Assembly (NCBI RefSeq): GCF_009741445.1
Contig: NZ_CP046507.1
Span: 3,038,001 to 3,102,000, forward strand
DNA from: Mycobacterium avium subsp. avium
GTDB lineage: Bacteria > Actinomycetota > Actinomycetes > Mycobacteriales > Mycobacteriaceae
Direction of reading: 5' to 3'
DNA length: 64,000 bases
The position numbers and the translations under genes were made by a program. Shown piece after piece: positions 27,251-37,693 of the stretch. The notes under the pieces are model-generated. The model was not told the origin of the DNA and ran no database searches. It saw nothing but the letters and a program-made list of their open reading frames with translations. Each line of letters starts with the position of its first letter. Positions within the stretch are counted from its first letter, which is position 1.

Positions 27251-28812
27251 TCAAGCTACTTCGGTGGGTTTTATGCTGGGGTGGACGGGCCGGTGAATTG
27301 GAGCGCGTAGCGACTCCTGTTGTTCCCGGCCCGTCCTGCCTTTTTGGCGCTGGGAGTAGCGCTTGGAGGCAGCGTTGATGCGAGTCTTCTTGTCGACGGT
27401 GTGGTGGGCGCGGACGATGCGGCGTCCTTCTTCGAAGGTGATGGGTCGTCCGTCGGTGTCGCGCAGCACGTAGTGCGCTCCGGCGCGCCAGCAGGTGGCG
27501 ATGCGGGTGAGCAGGATGGTGGCAATGTGGCAGATCGCCGAATCGTGGTGGCGCTCGGTGCTCATCAGGCGTTTGTATTTCGCGGCCAGTTGCGGGTCGC
27601 TCTTGCGGGCTTGGTCAGCGGCGGCGAAGAGGGCTTCGCGCAGCAGCGGGTCACCGGCTTTGGTGAGTCCGTGGCGCTGTTCTGCTTGTCCGGACTGGTT
27701 GACCTTGGGGACGAGGCCGGAGTAGGCGCGGATGGCGGCTAGGGAGTGGAACCGGTGCGGGTCGCCGATGCGGCCGGCGATGACCGCACAGGTGACGGGC
27801 CCGACGCCGGGTGCTGAGGCGATGATGCCGCGCGGGTCGGCCTCGGCGTAGAGGTTGGCGGCGCGCTCGTCGAGGTCGTCGATCTGCTCGGTGAGCATCT
27901 GGGCTTGCTCGGCTTCGGTAGCGATGTCGGCGGCCAGTTCGGCGAAGTCGATGCGGGCATTAGCGCCAGATCCCCATAGCTGCAGCGATTCTTGGGCGGC
28001 GGTCAACAGCAGGGTGGCGTGTGGTTCGCGCCAGGCGCCGCGGGAGTGGCGGATCAGGAAGCGGGTCAGGCGGGCATGGCCGAGACGGATCAGGCTGTGC
28101 GGGTCGGCGTAGCGGGCCAGCAGTGCCAGCGCGGCCTTGCCATAGTTGGATCCCAGCGCGTCGTACCAGGCTGGACCGAGGAGCTCGAGCTGGGCGTCAA
28201 GGCGCTGGAAGACTGCGGTGCGGCGCTTGACGATCGAGGAGCGGATCTTGACCAGGCGCCGCAGCGGTTCGCCGGGCCCGTCGCCGCTGTGGTCACGCAG
28301 CCCCTCTGGATGCAGCAAGGGCAACCGGGCCAACAGCTTGGAGTCCAGATGGTCATTTTTGGTGTGCTTGGAGTAGTAGGCGCGCAGGTCTGCTGACTGG
28401 GTGGTGGGCACCATCGAGATCCGGGCGCCGTGATGACGAAACCAGGATGCCAGCGGAACCCATGCGTTGCGGGTGGGCTCCATCACCACCCGCACGGTGT
28501 CTTGCTCGCTGAGTCCGATTACTTTCCAGAGCTTTTCGAGGTCGGCGGGCCGGGTGAAGAACTTTCGTCCGGTCCACACATACGTCCCATCGGGACGGGC
28601 CAGCGATGCTTGATGAGCAGCCCGGCACGCCACGTCGATACCCAAAATCAGTTCCACGCACATCCTTTCGACGGATCCAGGTCAGTCCCCGGCTCCGACG
28701 GGCATGGCCCAGACATTCCGCAAGCAGAAGTCCGCTCCCGAGCGGCTCCAAGTTCCCGAACAGGGACACCGGTCGGCACCTGAGACGCGCCGCGGACGAC
28801 CACTCAAAAATC
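27174..28812 (-). mobile_element. IS110-family insertion sequence (ends approximate)
   Basis: The element contains one transposase gene and non-coding ends. IS110 elements have no long inverted repeats, so ends are guessed from related sequences on both sides: GGCGCCCGACTAAA at about 27175, and CGCGGACGACCACTCAAA and CGCGGACGCCCACTAAAC at about 28791 and 28851. It separates the SbcCD-like pair from the SixA-like gene that is next in M. tuberculosis. Confidence 0.55.
27251..28657 (-). CDS. IS110-family transposase
   Basis: A 468-residue DEDD recombinase. The RuvC-like N-terminal domain has LGIDVA, VVMEPT and KNDHLDSKLLA, supplying the acidic residues. The C-terminal Transposase_20 domain has SAPGVGPVTC and AYSGLVPKVNQSG with the nucleophilic Ser, and GDPLLREALF. 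It appears intact and longer than many members (about 400). GTG 28657 is preferred because AAAGG lies 6 bases before it; ATG 28663 directly abuts that site. The IS110 group uses a bridge RNA made from its non-coding end. Confidence 0.9.
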   Translation of the reverse strand: MELILGIDVACRAAHQASLARPDGTYVWTGRKFFTRPADLEKLWKVIGLSEQDTVRVVMEPTRNAWVPLASWFRHHGARISMVPTTQSADLRAYYSKHTKNDHLDSKLLARLPLLHPEGLRDHSGDGPGEPLRRLVKIRSSIVKRRTAVFQRLDAQLELLGPAWYDALGSNYGKAALALLARYADPHSLIRLGHARLTRFLIRHSRGAWREPHATLLLTAAQESLQLWGSGANARIDFAELAADIATEAEQAQMLTEQIDDLDERAANLYAEADPRGIIASAPGVGPVTCAVIAGRIGDPHRFHSLAAIRAYSGLVPKVNQSGQAEQRHGLTKAGDPLLREALFAAADQARKSDPQLAAKYKRLMSTERHHDSAICHIATILLTRIATCWRAGAHYVLRDTDGRPITFEEGRRIVRAHHTVDKKTRINAASKRYSQRQKGRTGREQQESLRAPIHRPVHPSIKPTEVA

Positions 28813-28903
28813 AGGAATCACCAGGTGTTCCGGTCGGTGGCCTCGGCCGTCCGCGGACGCCCACTAAACCTAAATGTCGGTGGGCTGCCCTAGTTTCGGG
28901 GGC
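28658..28903 (-). ncRNA. possible bridge-RNA region upstream of the transposase
   Basis: In IS110-group elements the bridge RNA that guides target and donor choice comes from the non-coding end upstream of the transposase. This 246-base stretch is the candidate and includes a perfect short hairpin, ccgctcccgagcgg, at 28732-28745. Exact RNA ends and loops cannot be set from sequence alone, and the right part (after about 28812) is probably chromosomal. Confidence 0.3.
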
Positions 28904-30322
28904 ATGAGTTCGGGCAGCATCATCGATCGGGACGCGATCAGCGCGGCCTTCGATGCGCTCGATGCCGCGCTCGACGGCGTGGCGGCGCTCGGTTTCGACG
29001 GCTTGACCCCGCGGGAATGCCTGGCGCTATTGGGGCGCTGCGAAAAAGCCCGCCGGCGCCTGCCCGTCGCCGAACACCAGCTGATCAATCTCGTTGCCCG
29101 GCAAGCCAGCCCGGCGGAGTTGGGTGGCCGGCTTTCGCACGCGATCGCCGAGGCCACCCTGATCAGCCGCGCCGAGGCCGCCCGGCGGGTACACACCGCC
29201 GCCGACCTGAGCCCCCGCGTCGGGCTGACCGGGGAACCGTTGCCGCCGCTGCTGGCGGCCACCGCCGCGCGGCAACGAGAGGGGTCGTTGGGTCCCGAGC
29301 AGGTGGCCGTGATCCGTAAGTTCTGCCACCAGCTGCCCGGCTGGATCGACCAGGCAACCCGCGAGCGCGCCGAAACCGACCTGGCCAGGGAAGGCACCCG
29401 GTATCGGCCCGAACACCTCGCCGCGTTGGCCGGCACGCTGGCCGATTGCCTCAACCCCGACGGCCTCTACCGCGACGAAGACCGCGCCCGCCGCCGCAGC
29501 CTCACCCTCGGCAACCAACACGCCGACGGCATGTCCGAACTCCGCGGACTACTGACCCCCGAACTACGTGCCACCCTCGAAGCCGTGCTGGCCAAACTCG
29601 CCGCCCCCGGCATGTGCAACCCCCTCGACGAAAACCCGTGCGTGGACGGCACGCCTACCGAGCAGGCCATCGACGATGATGCCCGCTCGGCGGCTCAACG
29701 CAACCACGATGGGCTGCTGGCCGGCCTGCGCGCCCTGCTGGCCTCAGGAAACCTCGGCCAACACAACGGGCTACCGGCCTCCATCATCGTCACCACCACC
29801 CTGGCCGACCTCCAAGCCGCCGCCGGACGGGGCCTCACCGGCGGGGGCACCCTGCTGCCCATGTCCGATGTGATCCGGCTATCCCGCCACGCCCACCACT
29901 ACCTCGCGATCTTCGACCACGGCAAAGCCCTGGCCCTGTATCACACCAAACGCCTGGCCTCCCCCGCACAGCGCATCGTGTTATACGCCAAAGACCGCGG
30001 CTGCACCGCCCCCGGCTGCACCGTCCCCGGCTACTACGCCGAAGTGCACCACTGCACCGACTACGCCACCTGCCACACCACCAACATCAACGACCTGACC
30101 TTCGCCTGCGGACCCCACCACCGCCTGCTCCAACCCGGCGCCTGGACCACCCACAAAAACACACGCGGCGAAACCCAATGGCTCCCACCACCCCACCTAG
30201 ACCGAAACCAACCCCGCACCAACACCTTCCACCACCCCGAAAAACTCCTACAGGGTGAGGACGACGAGGACGAAGCCGACGGCGAACAAGAAGCCGACCA
30301 GGGTGACGACCACGCGGCCTGA
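28904..30322 (+). CDS. 13E12 repeat family protein (DUF222 + HNH endonuclease)
   Basis: This 472-residue protein belongs to the mycobacterial 13E12 family. Residues about 10-330 are DUF222; residues about 365-425 hold an HNH nuclease domain with [18 protein letters not shown], then [14 protein letters not shown], giving metal-binding Cys and the HNH His residues. The acidic tail ([16 protein letters not shown]) follows. ATG 28904 starts [11 protein letters not shown]; an upstream frame start at 28874 is less likely. Such genes are multicopy in mycobacteria and may be mobile or recombine. It is absent from this place in M. tuberculosis. Confidence 0.88.
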   Translation: MSSGSIIDRDAISAAFDALDAALDGVAALGFDGLTPRECLALLGRCEKARRRLPVAEHQLINLVARQASPAELGGRLSHAIAEATLISRAEAARRVHTAADLSPRVGLTGEPLPPLLAATAARQREGSLGPEQVAVIRKFCHQLPGWIDQATRERAETDLAREGTRYRPEHLAALAGTLADCLNPDGLYRDEDRARRRSLTLGNQHADGMSELRGLLTPELRATLEAVLAKLAAPGMCNPLDENPCVDGTPTEQAIDDDARSAAQRNHDGLLAGLRALLASGNLGQHNGLPASIIVTTTLADLQAAAGRGLTGGGTLLPMSDVIRLSRHAHHYLAIFDHGKALALYHTKRLASPAQRIVLYAKDRGCTAPGCTVPGYYAEVHHCTDYATCHTTNINDLTFACGPHHRLLQPGAWTTHKNTRGETQWLPPPHLDRNQPRTNTFHHPEKLLQGEDDEDEADGEQEADQGDDHAA

Positions 30323-30353
30323 TCGACCCTGCCGCCGTCTAATCTGATTGGCC

Positions 30354-30857
30354 GTGACCGGCCGACGCACCCTGCTGTTGATGCGGCACGCGAAGTCGGA
30401 CTACCCCGACGGCGTCGCCGACCATGATCGGCCGTTGGCGCCGCGCGGCATCCGGCAGGCCGGCCTGGCCGGCGACTGGCTGCGCGCCGGCGCGCCCGCC
30501 ATCGATGGGGTGCTGTGCTCCACCGCGACGCGCACCCGGGAGACGCTACGCAACACCCGCATCGAGGCGCCGGTGCGATATAGCGAGCGGCTCTACGCCA
30601 GCACCCCGGGCATCGTCATCGACGAGATCAACACGGTGGGCGACGATGTCAGCACGCTGCTCGTCATCGGACACGAGCCGACGATGTCGGCCCTTGCGCT
30701 CGGCCTGGGCGGCGGCAGTGGCGCCAATCCCGCTGCGGCCGAACGTGTCTCGAACAAGTTTCCGACGTCGGCGATCGCGGTGCTCGCGGTGCCGTGCCGG
30801 TGGACGGAGCTGGAACTCGGGGCGGCGACGCTGACCGACTTCGTCGTTGCGCGCTGA
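30354..30857 (+). CDS. SixA-like phosphohistidine phosphatase (Rv1276c-like)
   Basis: A 167-residue histidine phosphatase superfamily protein. The catalytic RHG-type motif is LLMRHAKSDYP, and the second His is in VIGHEPTMS. LAPRGIRQAGLAGDWL and CSTATRTRETL complete the family pattern. SixA removes phosphate from phosphohistidine in E. coli ArcB; the mycobacterial substrate is unknown. GTG 30354 is chosen; a TTG at 30348 is possible. It is convergent with lprB. Confidence 0.85.
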   Translation: MTGRRTLLLMRHAKSDYPDGVADHDRPLAPRGIRQAGLAGDWLRAGAPAIDGVLCSTATRTRETLRNTRIEAPVRYSERLYASTPGIVIDEINTVGDDVSTLLVIGHEPTMSALALGLGGGSGANPAAAERVSNKFPTSAIAVLAVPCRWTELELGAATLTDFVVAR

Positions 30858-30883
30858 GGCTCATCGGCCGAGCCAAGGTGAAG

Positions 30884-31453
30884 CTAGGAATTGGTCGCCA
30901 GCGTCAGCTCCATCAGCTTGATGGCCTGGCCGCAGGCGTCGATGCCGGGCGCCTGCGGGTTGACCCACCACCCGACCACCCCGGCGGCGTCGCTCGCCAC
31001 CCCGCAGGCGCCGTTGGGGTCGTCGGGACGCATCACGATCGAATCGATCCCGGCGATGTTGCGGGTCTCGATCTTGTACTTCAAGAACTCGGCGACCTTG
31101 CGCTCGTTGGACAGGCTGCCCTGCTCGAACCAGAACCGGGTGATGTCGATCAGCCCCGCCGGGTTGGCGGCCTGCCACCGGCAGATCGCGCCGACGAAGG
31201 TGCTCTGGATGTCGAGCGGGTCCGCACCCACCGTCTTGGCCAGGATGTCGCTGGTCAACACCTCACATTCCTTCAGCAGATTGGGGTACTGCTGCTGGGA
31301 ATTGTTGTTGCGGGTAACGTTGCCGCCCGCCTTGACCGCGTTGCCCGCGATCGAGCGGGAACAGCCCGTCAGCACCAGCAGCGCGAGGAACAACACGGTC
31401 GCCGCGGCGCGAGCGGTGCTGCGGCGCGGTCCGGGACGCATCATGGCCATCAT
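30884..31453 (-). CDS. lprB: lipoprotein LprB (DUF3558)
   Basis: The 189-residue precursor has a twin-Arg-rich n-region, hydrophobic core VLFLALLVLTGC with the lipobox LTGC, and a DUF3558-type domain containing CEVLTSDILAKTVG and the conserved CGVASDAAGVVGWWVNPQ segment. It should be a surface lipoprotein. The start overlaps the stop of lprC (ATGATG), so the two are coupled. The near match to M. tuberculosis LprB in these segments, together with the gene order, supports the name. Function unknown. Confidence 0.9.
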   Translation of the reverse strand: MMAMMRPGPRRSTARAAATVLFLALLVLTGCSRSIAGNAVKAGGNVTRNNNSQQQYPNLLKECEVLTSDILAKTVGADPLDIQSTFVGAICRWQAANPAGLIDITRFWFEQGSLSNERKVAEFLKYKIETRNIAGIDSIVMRPDDPNGACGVASDAAGVVGWWVNPQAPGIDACGQAIKLMELTLATNS

Positions 31454-32013
31454 TTCGAGTTCGCAATCGATTGCCGGGCCAGTTCCTTGGCGATGTCGCA
31501 GGGCGGCGGGAACGGCTTCTGACTGAAACTGATCGACCATTCGATGAAGTCATCGGAGAACTGGATACCCACCTCGCACAGCGAATCACCCAGGTTGGGC
31601 TCGTTGCCGACGGCGATGAAGCCGCTGTGGCCGTTGATGTTGATGTCGTCGACGCTGGCGCGGGAGAGCTCCTCGGTCTTGCGCTCGCGCCCGATCGGGC
31701 TGCCGCGATACCAGGAGAAGGAGAAGTGCGGCCCGAGGATTCCGCCGCCCGCCAGCCACTGGCATCCGACGGAGTTGCGCGCGGTGTTGATCAGGCCGCT
31801 CACCTTGGTCAGTTCCGCGACCGTCTGGTCGCTGATGCCGCCGCACTGCGGGAACATCGGCCCGTGGTTGCCCTGGCCGTTCTGCGGCGCCGACGACGTC
31901 GTCGCCCCGGGTTTGGAGCCGCCGGAGTCGGAGCAGGCCGCGGTCGCGGGGATCAGGATCGTCAAGGCTGACGCGACGAGAGCCAGCGCCCTCGTGTTAC
32001 GCCGCACCGCCAC
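31450..32013 (-). CDS. lprC: lipoprotein LprC (DUF3558)
   Basis: A 187-residue lipoprotein precursor. GTG 32013 gives an n-region AVRRNTR, a hydrophobic core and TAAC as the lipobox; an upstream GTG at 32046 would place 11 extra residues before the signal. The mature part has a Thr/Ser/Gly linker and a DUF3558-like domain with Cys in FPQCGG, SVGCQWL, DSLCEVG and PPPCDIAK, probably two disulfides. It is coupled to lprB and divergent from the ABC exporter genes. Confidence 0.87.
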   Translation of the reverse strand: MAVRRNTRALALVASALTILIPATAACSDSGGSKPGATTSSAPQNGQGNHGPMFPQCGGISDQTVAELTKVSGLINTARNSVGCQWLAGGGILGPHFSFSWYRGSPIGRERKTEELSRASVDDININGHSGFIAVGNEPNLGDSLCEVGIQFSDDFIEWSISFSQKPFPPPCDIAKELARQSIANSK

Positions 32014-32188
32014 CCTGCTTCCGTTCTGCCCGCTGCTGGTCCACACGATGCACTGTAGCGGCCGCCCAGCGGGTCAACCACCGACGCGCCTGAGCAGGTA
32101 TTTCGGCGCCGCCGGCGACGAGCCTTGACGCGGTGACGATCCGGCGGCGACGCGGCCGGCCGGCCGCGGGGTGTGCGACAGTTACCCC

Positions 32189-33946
32189 ATGCTCCTGGCA
32201 CTGCTGCGCCAGTACATCCAGCCGTACCGGCGGCTGGTGGCGGTGCTGATGGCGCTGCAGGTCATCAGCAATCTGGCGTCGCTGTATCTGCCGACGGTCA
32301 ACGCCGCCATCATCGACGAGGGCGTCGCCAAGGGCGACACCTCCACCATCGTGCGGCTCGGCGTGGTGATGCTCGGGGTCACCGCAGTGCAGGCGTTGTG
32401 CGCGGTGGGCGCGGTCTATTTCGGCTCGCGCACCGGGATGGGCTTCGGCCGCGACCTGCGCGCGGCGATGTTCGAGCACGTCATCACCTTCTCCGAGCGG
32501 GAGACCGCCCGCTTCGGGGCGCCCACCCTGCTGACGCGCAGCACCAACGACGTGCGCCAGATTCAGTACCTAGTGCAGGTAACGGCCACCGTGCTGGTGA
32601 CCGCCCCGATCATGTGCCTCGGCGGAATCGTGATGGCCACCCACCAAGAGGCCGCCCTGACCTGGCTGCTGCTTATCAGCGTCCCGGTGATGGCGGTGAC
32701 CAACTACTGGGTGATGTCGCACATGCTTCCCCTCTTCCGCCGCATGCAGGCCCTGATCGACGGCGTCAACCGGGTGATGCGCGACCAGCTATCCGGCGTG
32801 CGGGTGGTGCGGGCGTTCGCCCGGGAGGATTTCGAGCGGGACCGCTTCGGCCGGGCCAACGCCGCGCTGTCGAATACCGCGCTGGCGGCGGGCAATTGGC
32901 AGGCGTTGATGCTGCCGGTGACCACCCTGACCATCAACGTGTCCAGCGTCGCGCTGATCTGGTTCGGCGGGCTGCGCATCGACCACGGCCAGATGCATGT
33001 CGGCTCGCTGACCGCCTTCCTGGCCTACTTCACCCAGATCCTGATGGCGGTGTTGATGGCAACGATGACGCTGGTGGTGTTGCCGCGCGCGTCGGTGTGC
33101 GCCGAACGGATCACCGAGGTGCTGTCCACCGGCGCCGCCGTCGCCGACCCGGCCAGCCCGAAGTCCCCGCCGGGGGCGATCACCGGGATCGTGCGACTGG
33201 ACCGTGCGACGTTCACCTACCCCGGCGCCGACCGTCGGGTGCTGCAAGACATTTCGCTGACCGCGCGACCCGGAACCACCACCGCGATCGTCGGCAGCAC
33301 CGGTTCGGGGAAGTCGACGCTGATCTCGTTGATCTGCCGGCTCTACGACGTGACCGGCGGAGCCGTGCTGGTCGACGGCATCGACGTGCGTGACTACCGC
33401 ACCGAGCGGCTGTGGTCGGCGATCGGTCTGGTCCCCCAACGCGGCTACCTGTTCTCCGGGACGGTCGCGGACAACCTGCGCTACGGCAGGGCCGATGCGA
33501 CCGAGCAGCAGATGTGGGAGGCGTTGCGGGTGGCCGCCGCCGACGATTTCGTGGGTGCGCACCCCGACGGCCTGCACATGCGGGTCGCCCAGGGCGGCAT
33601 CAACTTCTCGGGCGGGCAGCGGCAACGACTCGCCATCGCCCGGGCGGTCATCCGCCGCCCGGCCATCTACCTGTTCGACGATTCGTTCGCCGCGCTCGAC
33701 GCCCGCACCGACTCTCGGGTTCGTGCCGCGCTGCGCGAGATAACCTGTGACGCCACCGTTATCGTTGTCACGCAACGTGTTTCGATCGCCGCGACGGTCG
33801 ATCAGGTGGTGGTGATCGACGACGGAAAGGTGGCGGGTGCCGGCACGCACGATGCGCTGCTCACCGATTGCGCCGTCTACGCCGAGTTCGCCGACTCGCA
33901 GTCGGTGGGGGCAGTGCCGTCGGGTCACACCGGGAGCACCCCATGA
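32189..33946 (+). CDS. ABC exporter half-transporter (Rv1273c-like)
   Basis: The 585-residue protein has six membrane helices (residues 1-310) and an ATPase domain with Walker [11 protein letters not shown] and signature [14 protein letters not shown]. Its Walker B ends FDDSFAALD: an Asp replaces the catalytic Glu. That is the degenerate site known in heterodimeric exporters such as TM287/288. The partner gene, with a canonical site, follows with a four-base overlap. The start at ATG 32189 matches the homologue's N-terminus. The substrate is unknown; lipid or drug export is typical. Confidence 0.9.
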   Translation: MLLALLRQYIQPYRRLVAVLMALQVISNLASLYLPTVNAAIIDEGVAKGDTSTIVRLGVVMLGVTAVQALCAVGAVYFGSRTGMGFGRDLRAAMFEHVITFSERETARFGAPTLLTRSTNDVRQIQYLVQVTATVLVTAPIMCLGGIVMATHQEAALTWLLLISVPVMAVTNYWVMSHMLPLFRRMQALIDGVNRVMRDQLSGVRVVRAFAREDFERDRFGRANAALSNTALAAGNWQALMLPVTTLTINVSSVALIWFGGLRIDHGQMHVGSLTAFLAYFTQILMAVLMATMTLVVLPRASVCAERITEVLSTGAAVADPASPKSPPGAITGIVRLDRATFTYPGADRRVLQDISLTARPGTTTAIVGSTGSGKSTLISLICRLYDVTGGAVLVDGIDVRDYRTERLWSAIGLVPQRGYLFSGTVADNLRYGRADATEQQMWEALRVAAADDFVGAHPDGLHMRVAQGGINFSGGQRQRLAIARAVIRRPAIYLFDDSFAALDARTDSRVRAALREITCDATVIVVTQRVSIAATVDQVVVIDDGKVAGAGTHDALLTDCAVYAEFADSQSVGAVPSGHTGSTP

Positions 33947-35859
33947 CGACGACCACCCGCCCGGCGCCCCCGGCTCCCGCCGGGCGGTCCCGCGATTTCT
34001 GGGGTTCGGCCGCCCGGCTGGTCAAACAGCTTGCGCCGCAACGTCGGACGGCCATCGCGGTGATCACGCTGGGCATCGCCGGCACGGTGATCGGGGTGAT
34101 GGTTCCGCGGATTCTGGGGCACGCCACCGACCTGCTGTTCAACGGCGTCGTCGGCCGCCAACTGCCCGCCGGGATCAGCAAGGCGCAGGCGGTCGCCGCG
34201 GCGCGCAGCCGCGGGCAGAACACCTTCGCCGACTTGCTGTCCGGGATGAACGTGGTGCCGGGCCGCGGGGTGGACTTCGGCGCGGTCGCACGCACGCTGG
34301 CGCTGGCGCTGCTCCTCTATCTCGTTTCGGCACTGTTGATTTGGGTGCAGGCGCGGCTGCTCAACCGCACGGTGCAACGCACCATGGTGGCGCTGCGTTC
34401 CGCCGTCGAGGACAAGGTGCACCGGCTGCCGCTGGCGTACTTCGACGGGCGTCAGCGCGGTGAGCTACTCAGCCGGGTCACCAACGACATCGACAACATC
34501 CAGTCGTCGCTGTCGATGACGATCAGCCAGCTGCTGACGTCGGTGCTCACCGTGCTGACGGTGCTGGCGATGATGCTGTCCATCTCAGCACTGCTCGCCG
34601 GCATCACCCTGCTGACGGTGCCGCTGTCGCTGCTGGCGACGCGGGTGATCGTGCGGCGTTCGCAGCGTCTGTTCGTCGCCCAGTGGACGAGCGTCGGGCG
34701 GCTCAACGCCCACATCGAAGAGACCTACAGCGGCTTCACGGTGGTCCAGACGTTCGGCCACCGGGCCGCCGCCCGGGACCGCTTCCGCGCCCTCAACGAC
34801 GAGGTCTATCGGGCCAGTTTCGGGGCCCAATTCTTTTCCGGCCTGGTGGCGCCCACGACGGCGGTGATCGGCAACCTCGGCTACGTCGCGGTCGCCGTGC
34901 TGGGCGGCCTGCAGGTGGCCACCGGACAGATCACCCTGGGCAACATCCAGGCCTTCATTCAATATGTGCGGCAATTCAATTCACCGCTGAGCCAACTGGC
35001 CGGAATGTACAACACGCTGCAGTCGGGGGTGGCCAGCGCCGAACGCGTCTTCGCCCTGCTCGACGAGCCCGAGGAACCGCCGGACGCACCGCCGGAGGAG
35101 AAGCCGGCCGCGCCGGGGCCCGCCGGCCGCGACGCAGGAGGAGTCGGACGCGTGGAGTTCGCGCACGTGAGCTTCGCCTACCGCCCGGGCATCCGGGTGA
35201 TCGACGACCTGTCACTGGTGGCCGAACCGGGCAGCACGGTGGCCATCGTCGGCCCCACCGGCGCCGGCAAGACCACGCTGGTGAATCTGCTGATGCGCTT
35301 CTATGACGTTGACGCCGGCCGGATTTCGATCGACGGCGTGGACATCGCCACGATGGACCGGCGGGCGCTGCGGTCGCGAATCGGCATGGTGCTGCAGGAC
35401 ACCTGGCTCTTCGACGGGACGATCGCGGAGAACATCGGCTACGGGCGCCCCGGCGCCGGCGACGACGAGATCGTGGCGGCCGCCAGGGCCGCCTACGTCG
35501 ACCGCTTCGTCCAGACCCTGCCGGACGGCTACCACACCCGGGTGAGCGGCGACGGCGGCAACCTCAGCGCCGGTGAACGGCAACTCCTCACCATCGCGCG
35601 CGCGTTTTTGGCCCGTCCGCAGCTGTTGATCCTGGACGAGGCGACCAGCTCGGTCGATACCCGCACCGAAGCCCTGATCGCGCACGCGACCCGCGAACTG
35701 CGCCGGGATCGCACGAGTTTCATTATCGCGCACCGTCTTTCGACCATCCGCGATGCCGATCGCATCGCGGTGATCGAGGCGGGCAGGATCGTCGAACAGG
35801 GCACTAACGCCGAACTGCTGGCCCGGCGCGGTGTGTACTACGCGATGACCCAGGCATAG
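33943..35859 (+). CDS. ABC exporter half-transporter (Rv1272c-like)
   Basis: This 638-residue partner has an N-terminal extension, membrane domain (about 35-370), a Pro/Glu-rich linker, and an ATPase with Walker [11 protein letters not shown], signature LSAGERQLL and Walker [13 protein letters not shown] with the catalytic Glu. It therefore supplies the active composite site of the heterodimer, while the upstream subunit supplies the degenerate one. A long extracellular or lumenal insertion lies between helices 1 and 2 (about residues 65-125). ATG 33943 overlaps the previous stop. Confidence 0.9.
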   Translation: MTTTTRPAPPAPAGRSRDFWGSAARLVKQLAPQRRTAIAVITLGIAGTVIGVMVPRILGHATDLLFNGVVGRQLPAGISKAQAVAAARSRGQNTFADLLSGMNVVPGRGVDFGAVARTLALALLLYLVSALLIWVQARLLNRTVQRTMVALRSAVEDKVHRLPLAYFDGRQRGELLSRVTNDIDNIQSSLSMTISQLLTSVLTVLTVLAMMLSISALLAGITLLTVPLSLLATRVIVRRSQRLFVAQWTSVGRLNAHIEETYSGFTVVQTFGHRAAARDRFRALNDEVYRASFGAQFFSGLVAPTTAVIGNLGYVAVAVLGGLQVATGQITLGNIQAFIQYVRQFNSPLSQLAGMYNTLQSGVASAERVFALLDEPEEPPDAPPEEKPAAPGPAGRDAGGVGRVEFAHVSFAYRPGIRVIDDLSLVAEPGSTVAIVGPTGAGKTTLVNLLMRFYDVDAGRISIDGVDIATMDRRALRSRIGMVLQDTWLFDGTIAENIGYGRPGAGDDEIVAAARAAYVDRFVQTLPDGYHTRVSGDGGNLSAGERQLLTIARAFLARPQLLILDEATSSVDTRTEALIAHATRELRRDRTSFIIAHRLSTIRDADRIAVIEAGRIVEQGTNAELLARRGVYYAMTQA

Positions 35860-36005
35860 CGGTGGGCGGACACAGCGACGACGGGCACCGCGATCTGCGC
35901 ATCGATAAGCAATCGCGTTCGGTACCAAGAAGTTATTGAGAAGTTTCCAAGGAACAAACGCGACGCTGGGATCGTCCTACTCGATAACTGAAAGGGGTGG
36001 CAACA

Positions 36006-36341
36006 ATGTTCTCGCGCCGCATCATCACCGTGCTCACCACCGCCGCCGCCATCGGGCTCGCCGCCGTCGGACTGGCCGGACCCGCCGCCGCCCGCGCCGT
36101 GCAGACCGGCGATGAGATGTTCCTCGCCCAGATGCGAAGCCTCGGCGTCTCTTTCCCGTCGCCCCAGGAGGCCGTGCGGGAGGGCCACCAGGTATGCGCT
36201 GAACTGTCCGCCGGCAAGACCCCGACCGCCGTCACCGTCGCCGTCTTCCGGCAGACCAACCTGACTCCCCCGCAGGCGGCCGGCCTGGTCACCGCCGCGA
36301 CACAGGCCTACTGCCCGCAATTCTCCGGCCAGCCCGCCTAG
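36006..36341 (+). CDS. DUF732 secreted protein (Rv1271c-like)
   Basis: A 111-residue protein with signal peptide (VLTTAAAIGLAAVGLAGPAAARA) and a DUF732 domain: DEMFLAQMRSLGV, Cys in HQVCAELSAGKTPT and Cys in AYCPQFSG. ATG 36006 has AAAGGGG upstream. In M. tuberculosis lprA, Rv1269c and Rv1268c follow before embR; they are absent here, so embR comes next after 64 bases. Confidence 0.88.
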   Translation: MFSRRIITVLTTAAAIGLAAVGLAGPAAARAVQTGDEMFLAQMRSLGVSFPSPQEAVREGHQVCAELSAGKTPTAVTVAVFRQTNLTPPQAAGLVTAATQAYCPQFSGQPA

Positions 36342-36405
36342 CCGGTCGCGCGCGGGCCCTTCGGATTCGCAACGAATCCGGCCGCCGGGCGTCACAATCT
36401 CCCCT

Positions 36406-37596
36406 GTGACCCCCCTGCCACCCGACCCCCCGCACGGCAGGTCGACCCCGATGATGGCCAAGCGTCTCGAGTTCGGCCTGCTCGGACCGCTGGAGATGAC
36501 CGTCGACGGCGACCTGGTGCCCCTGGGCACGCCCAAGCAGCGCGCGGTGCTGGCCATGCTGCTGATGAACCGCAACAACCCCGTCGGCATCGATCGGCTG
36601 ATCACCGGACTGTGGGACGAGTCGCCGCCGTCGGGGGCGCGGGCCAGCCTCCACTCCTACGTATCCAACCTGCGCAAGATGCTCAGCAACGCCGGGGTCG
36701 ACCCTCGCACGGTGCTGGTCGCGGCGCCGCCGGGCTACCGACTCAACATCCCCGACGACCGTTGCGATCTCGGTCGGTTCATCACCGAGAAGACCGCCGG
36801 CGTGCAGGCGGCGGCCTCCGGCCGCTTTGAACAGGCCGGCGCGCACCTGGCGGCCGCGTTGGCGCAGTGGCGCGGCCCGGTGCTCGAAGACCTGGCGGAG
36901 TTCCGGTTCGTCGGCACCTTCGCCACCTCGCTGGTGGAGGAGAAGATCCTGACCCACATCGCGCAAGCGGAAGCCGAAATAGCTTGTGGCCGTGCGTTTT
37001 CCGTAATCACGGAACTGGAATCGCTGACCCGCGAACATCCCTACCGCGAACAGCTGTGGGCGCAGTTGATGACGGCGTACTACCTCACCGACCGTCAGTC
37101 CGACGCGTTGGCCGCGTATCGGCGCGTGCAGAAGTCACTCGCCGACGACCTGGGGATCGACCCGGGCCAGAACCTGCGCATGCTCAACGACCGGATCCTG
37201 CGCCAGGAACCGCTGGACGCCAAGAAGAATGCCATGACGACCGCCGCGGTCACCGTCACCGTGCTCGAGCACTACACCCTGGCGTCCGGCAGGAACGCCG
37301 GAGCCCTGCTGCACGACGCGGCCGGGCGGGCGTTTCCGCTGCGCGGCTCGACGACGATCGGGCGCCTGGACGACAACGACATCGTCCTCGACTCTCCCAG
37401 GGTCAGCCGGCACCATGCCGTCATCGTCGACACCGGAACCAGCTACATCATCAACGACCTGCGATCCTCCAACGGCGTGCACGTGCAAGACCAACGAATC
37501 CACTCGGCCGCCGTCCTGCAGGACGGCGACCGCATCCGGATCTGCGAGCACGAATTCACTTTCCGGCTGGCCGAAGAGAATCAGCACGCCGGTTAG
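36406..37596 (+). CDS. embR: transcriptional regulator EmbR
   Basis: A 396-residue SARP-type regulator. It has an N-terminal winged helix (residues about 18-110), a bacterial transcriptional activation domain of TPR helices (about 115-275), and a C-terminal FHA domain with GRLDDNDIVLD, SRHHAV and SSNGVHV, which bind phosphothreonine. In M. tuberculosis EmbR is phosphorylated by PknH and controls embCAB and thus arabinan synthesis. The pknH gene is next, 97 bases away, supporting the same circuit here. The start may be GTG 36406 or ATG 36451. Confidence 0.92.
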   Translation: MTPLPPDPPHGRSTPMMAKRLEFGLLGPLEMTVDGDLVPLGTPKQRAVLAMLLMNRNNPVGIDRLITGLWDESPPSGARASLHSYVSNLRKMLSNAGVDPRTVLVAAPPGYRLNIPDDRCDLGRFITEKTAGVQAAASGRFEQAGAHLAAALAQWRGPVLEDLAEFRFVGTFATSLVEEKILTHIAQAEAEIACGRAFSVITELESLTREHPYREQLWAQLMTAYYLTDRQSDALAAYRRVQKSLADDLGIDPGQNLRMLNDRILRQEPLDAKKNAMTTAAVTVTVLEHYTLASGRNAGALLHDAAGRAFPLRGSTTIGRLDDNDIVLDSPRVSRHHAVIVDTGTSYIINDLRSSNGVHVQDQRIHSAAVLQDGDRIRICEHEFTFRLAEENQHAG

Positions 37597-37693
37597 CTCG
37601 GCACCGGGCGGCGGCAATTGTTGCCGTTATCGTGCGGCGCGACGGGCGGGCGCTTACCGTCACGTTGTCGGTCTCGGGTCGAAAGGATGCGCG

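Noticed and set aside
27174..28812. Terminal inverted repeats of the IS element
   Set aside because: None found, as expected for the IS110 family.
32014..32046. Upstream GTG start of lprC at 32046
   Set aside because: It puts 11 non-signal residues before the basic n-region; GTG 32013 gives a normal lipoprotein signal.
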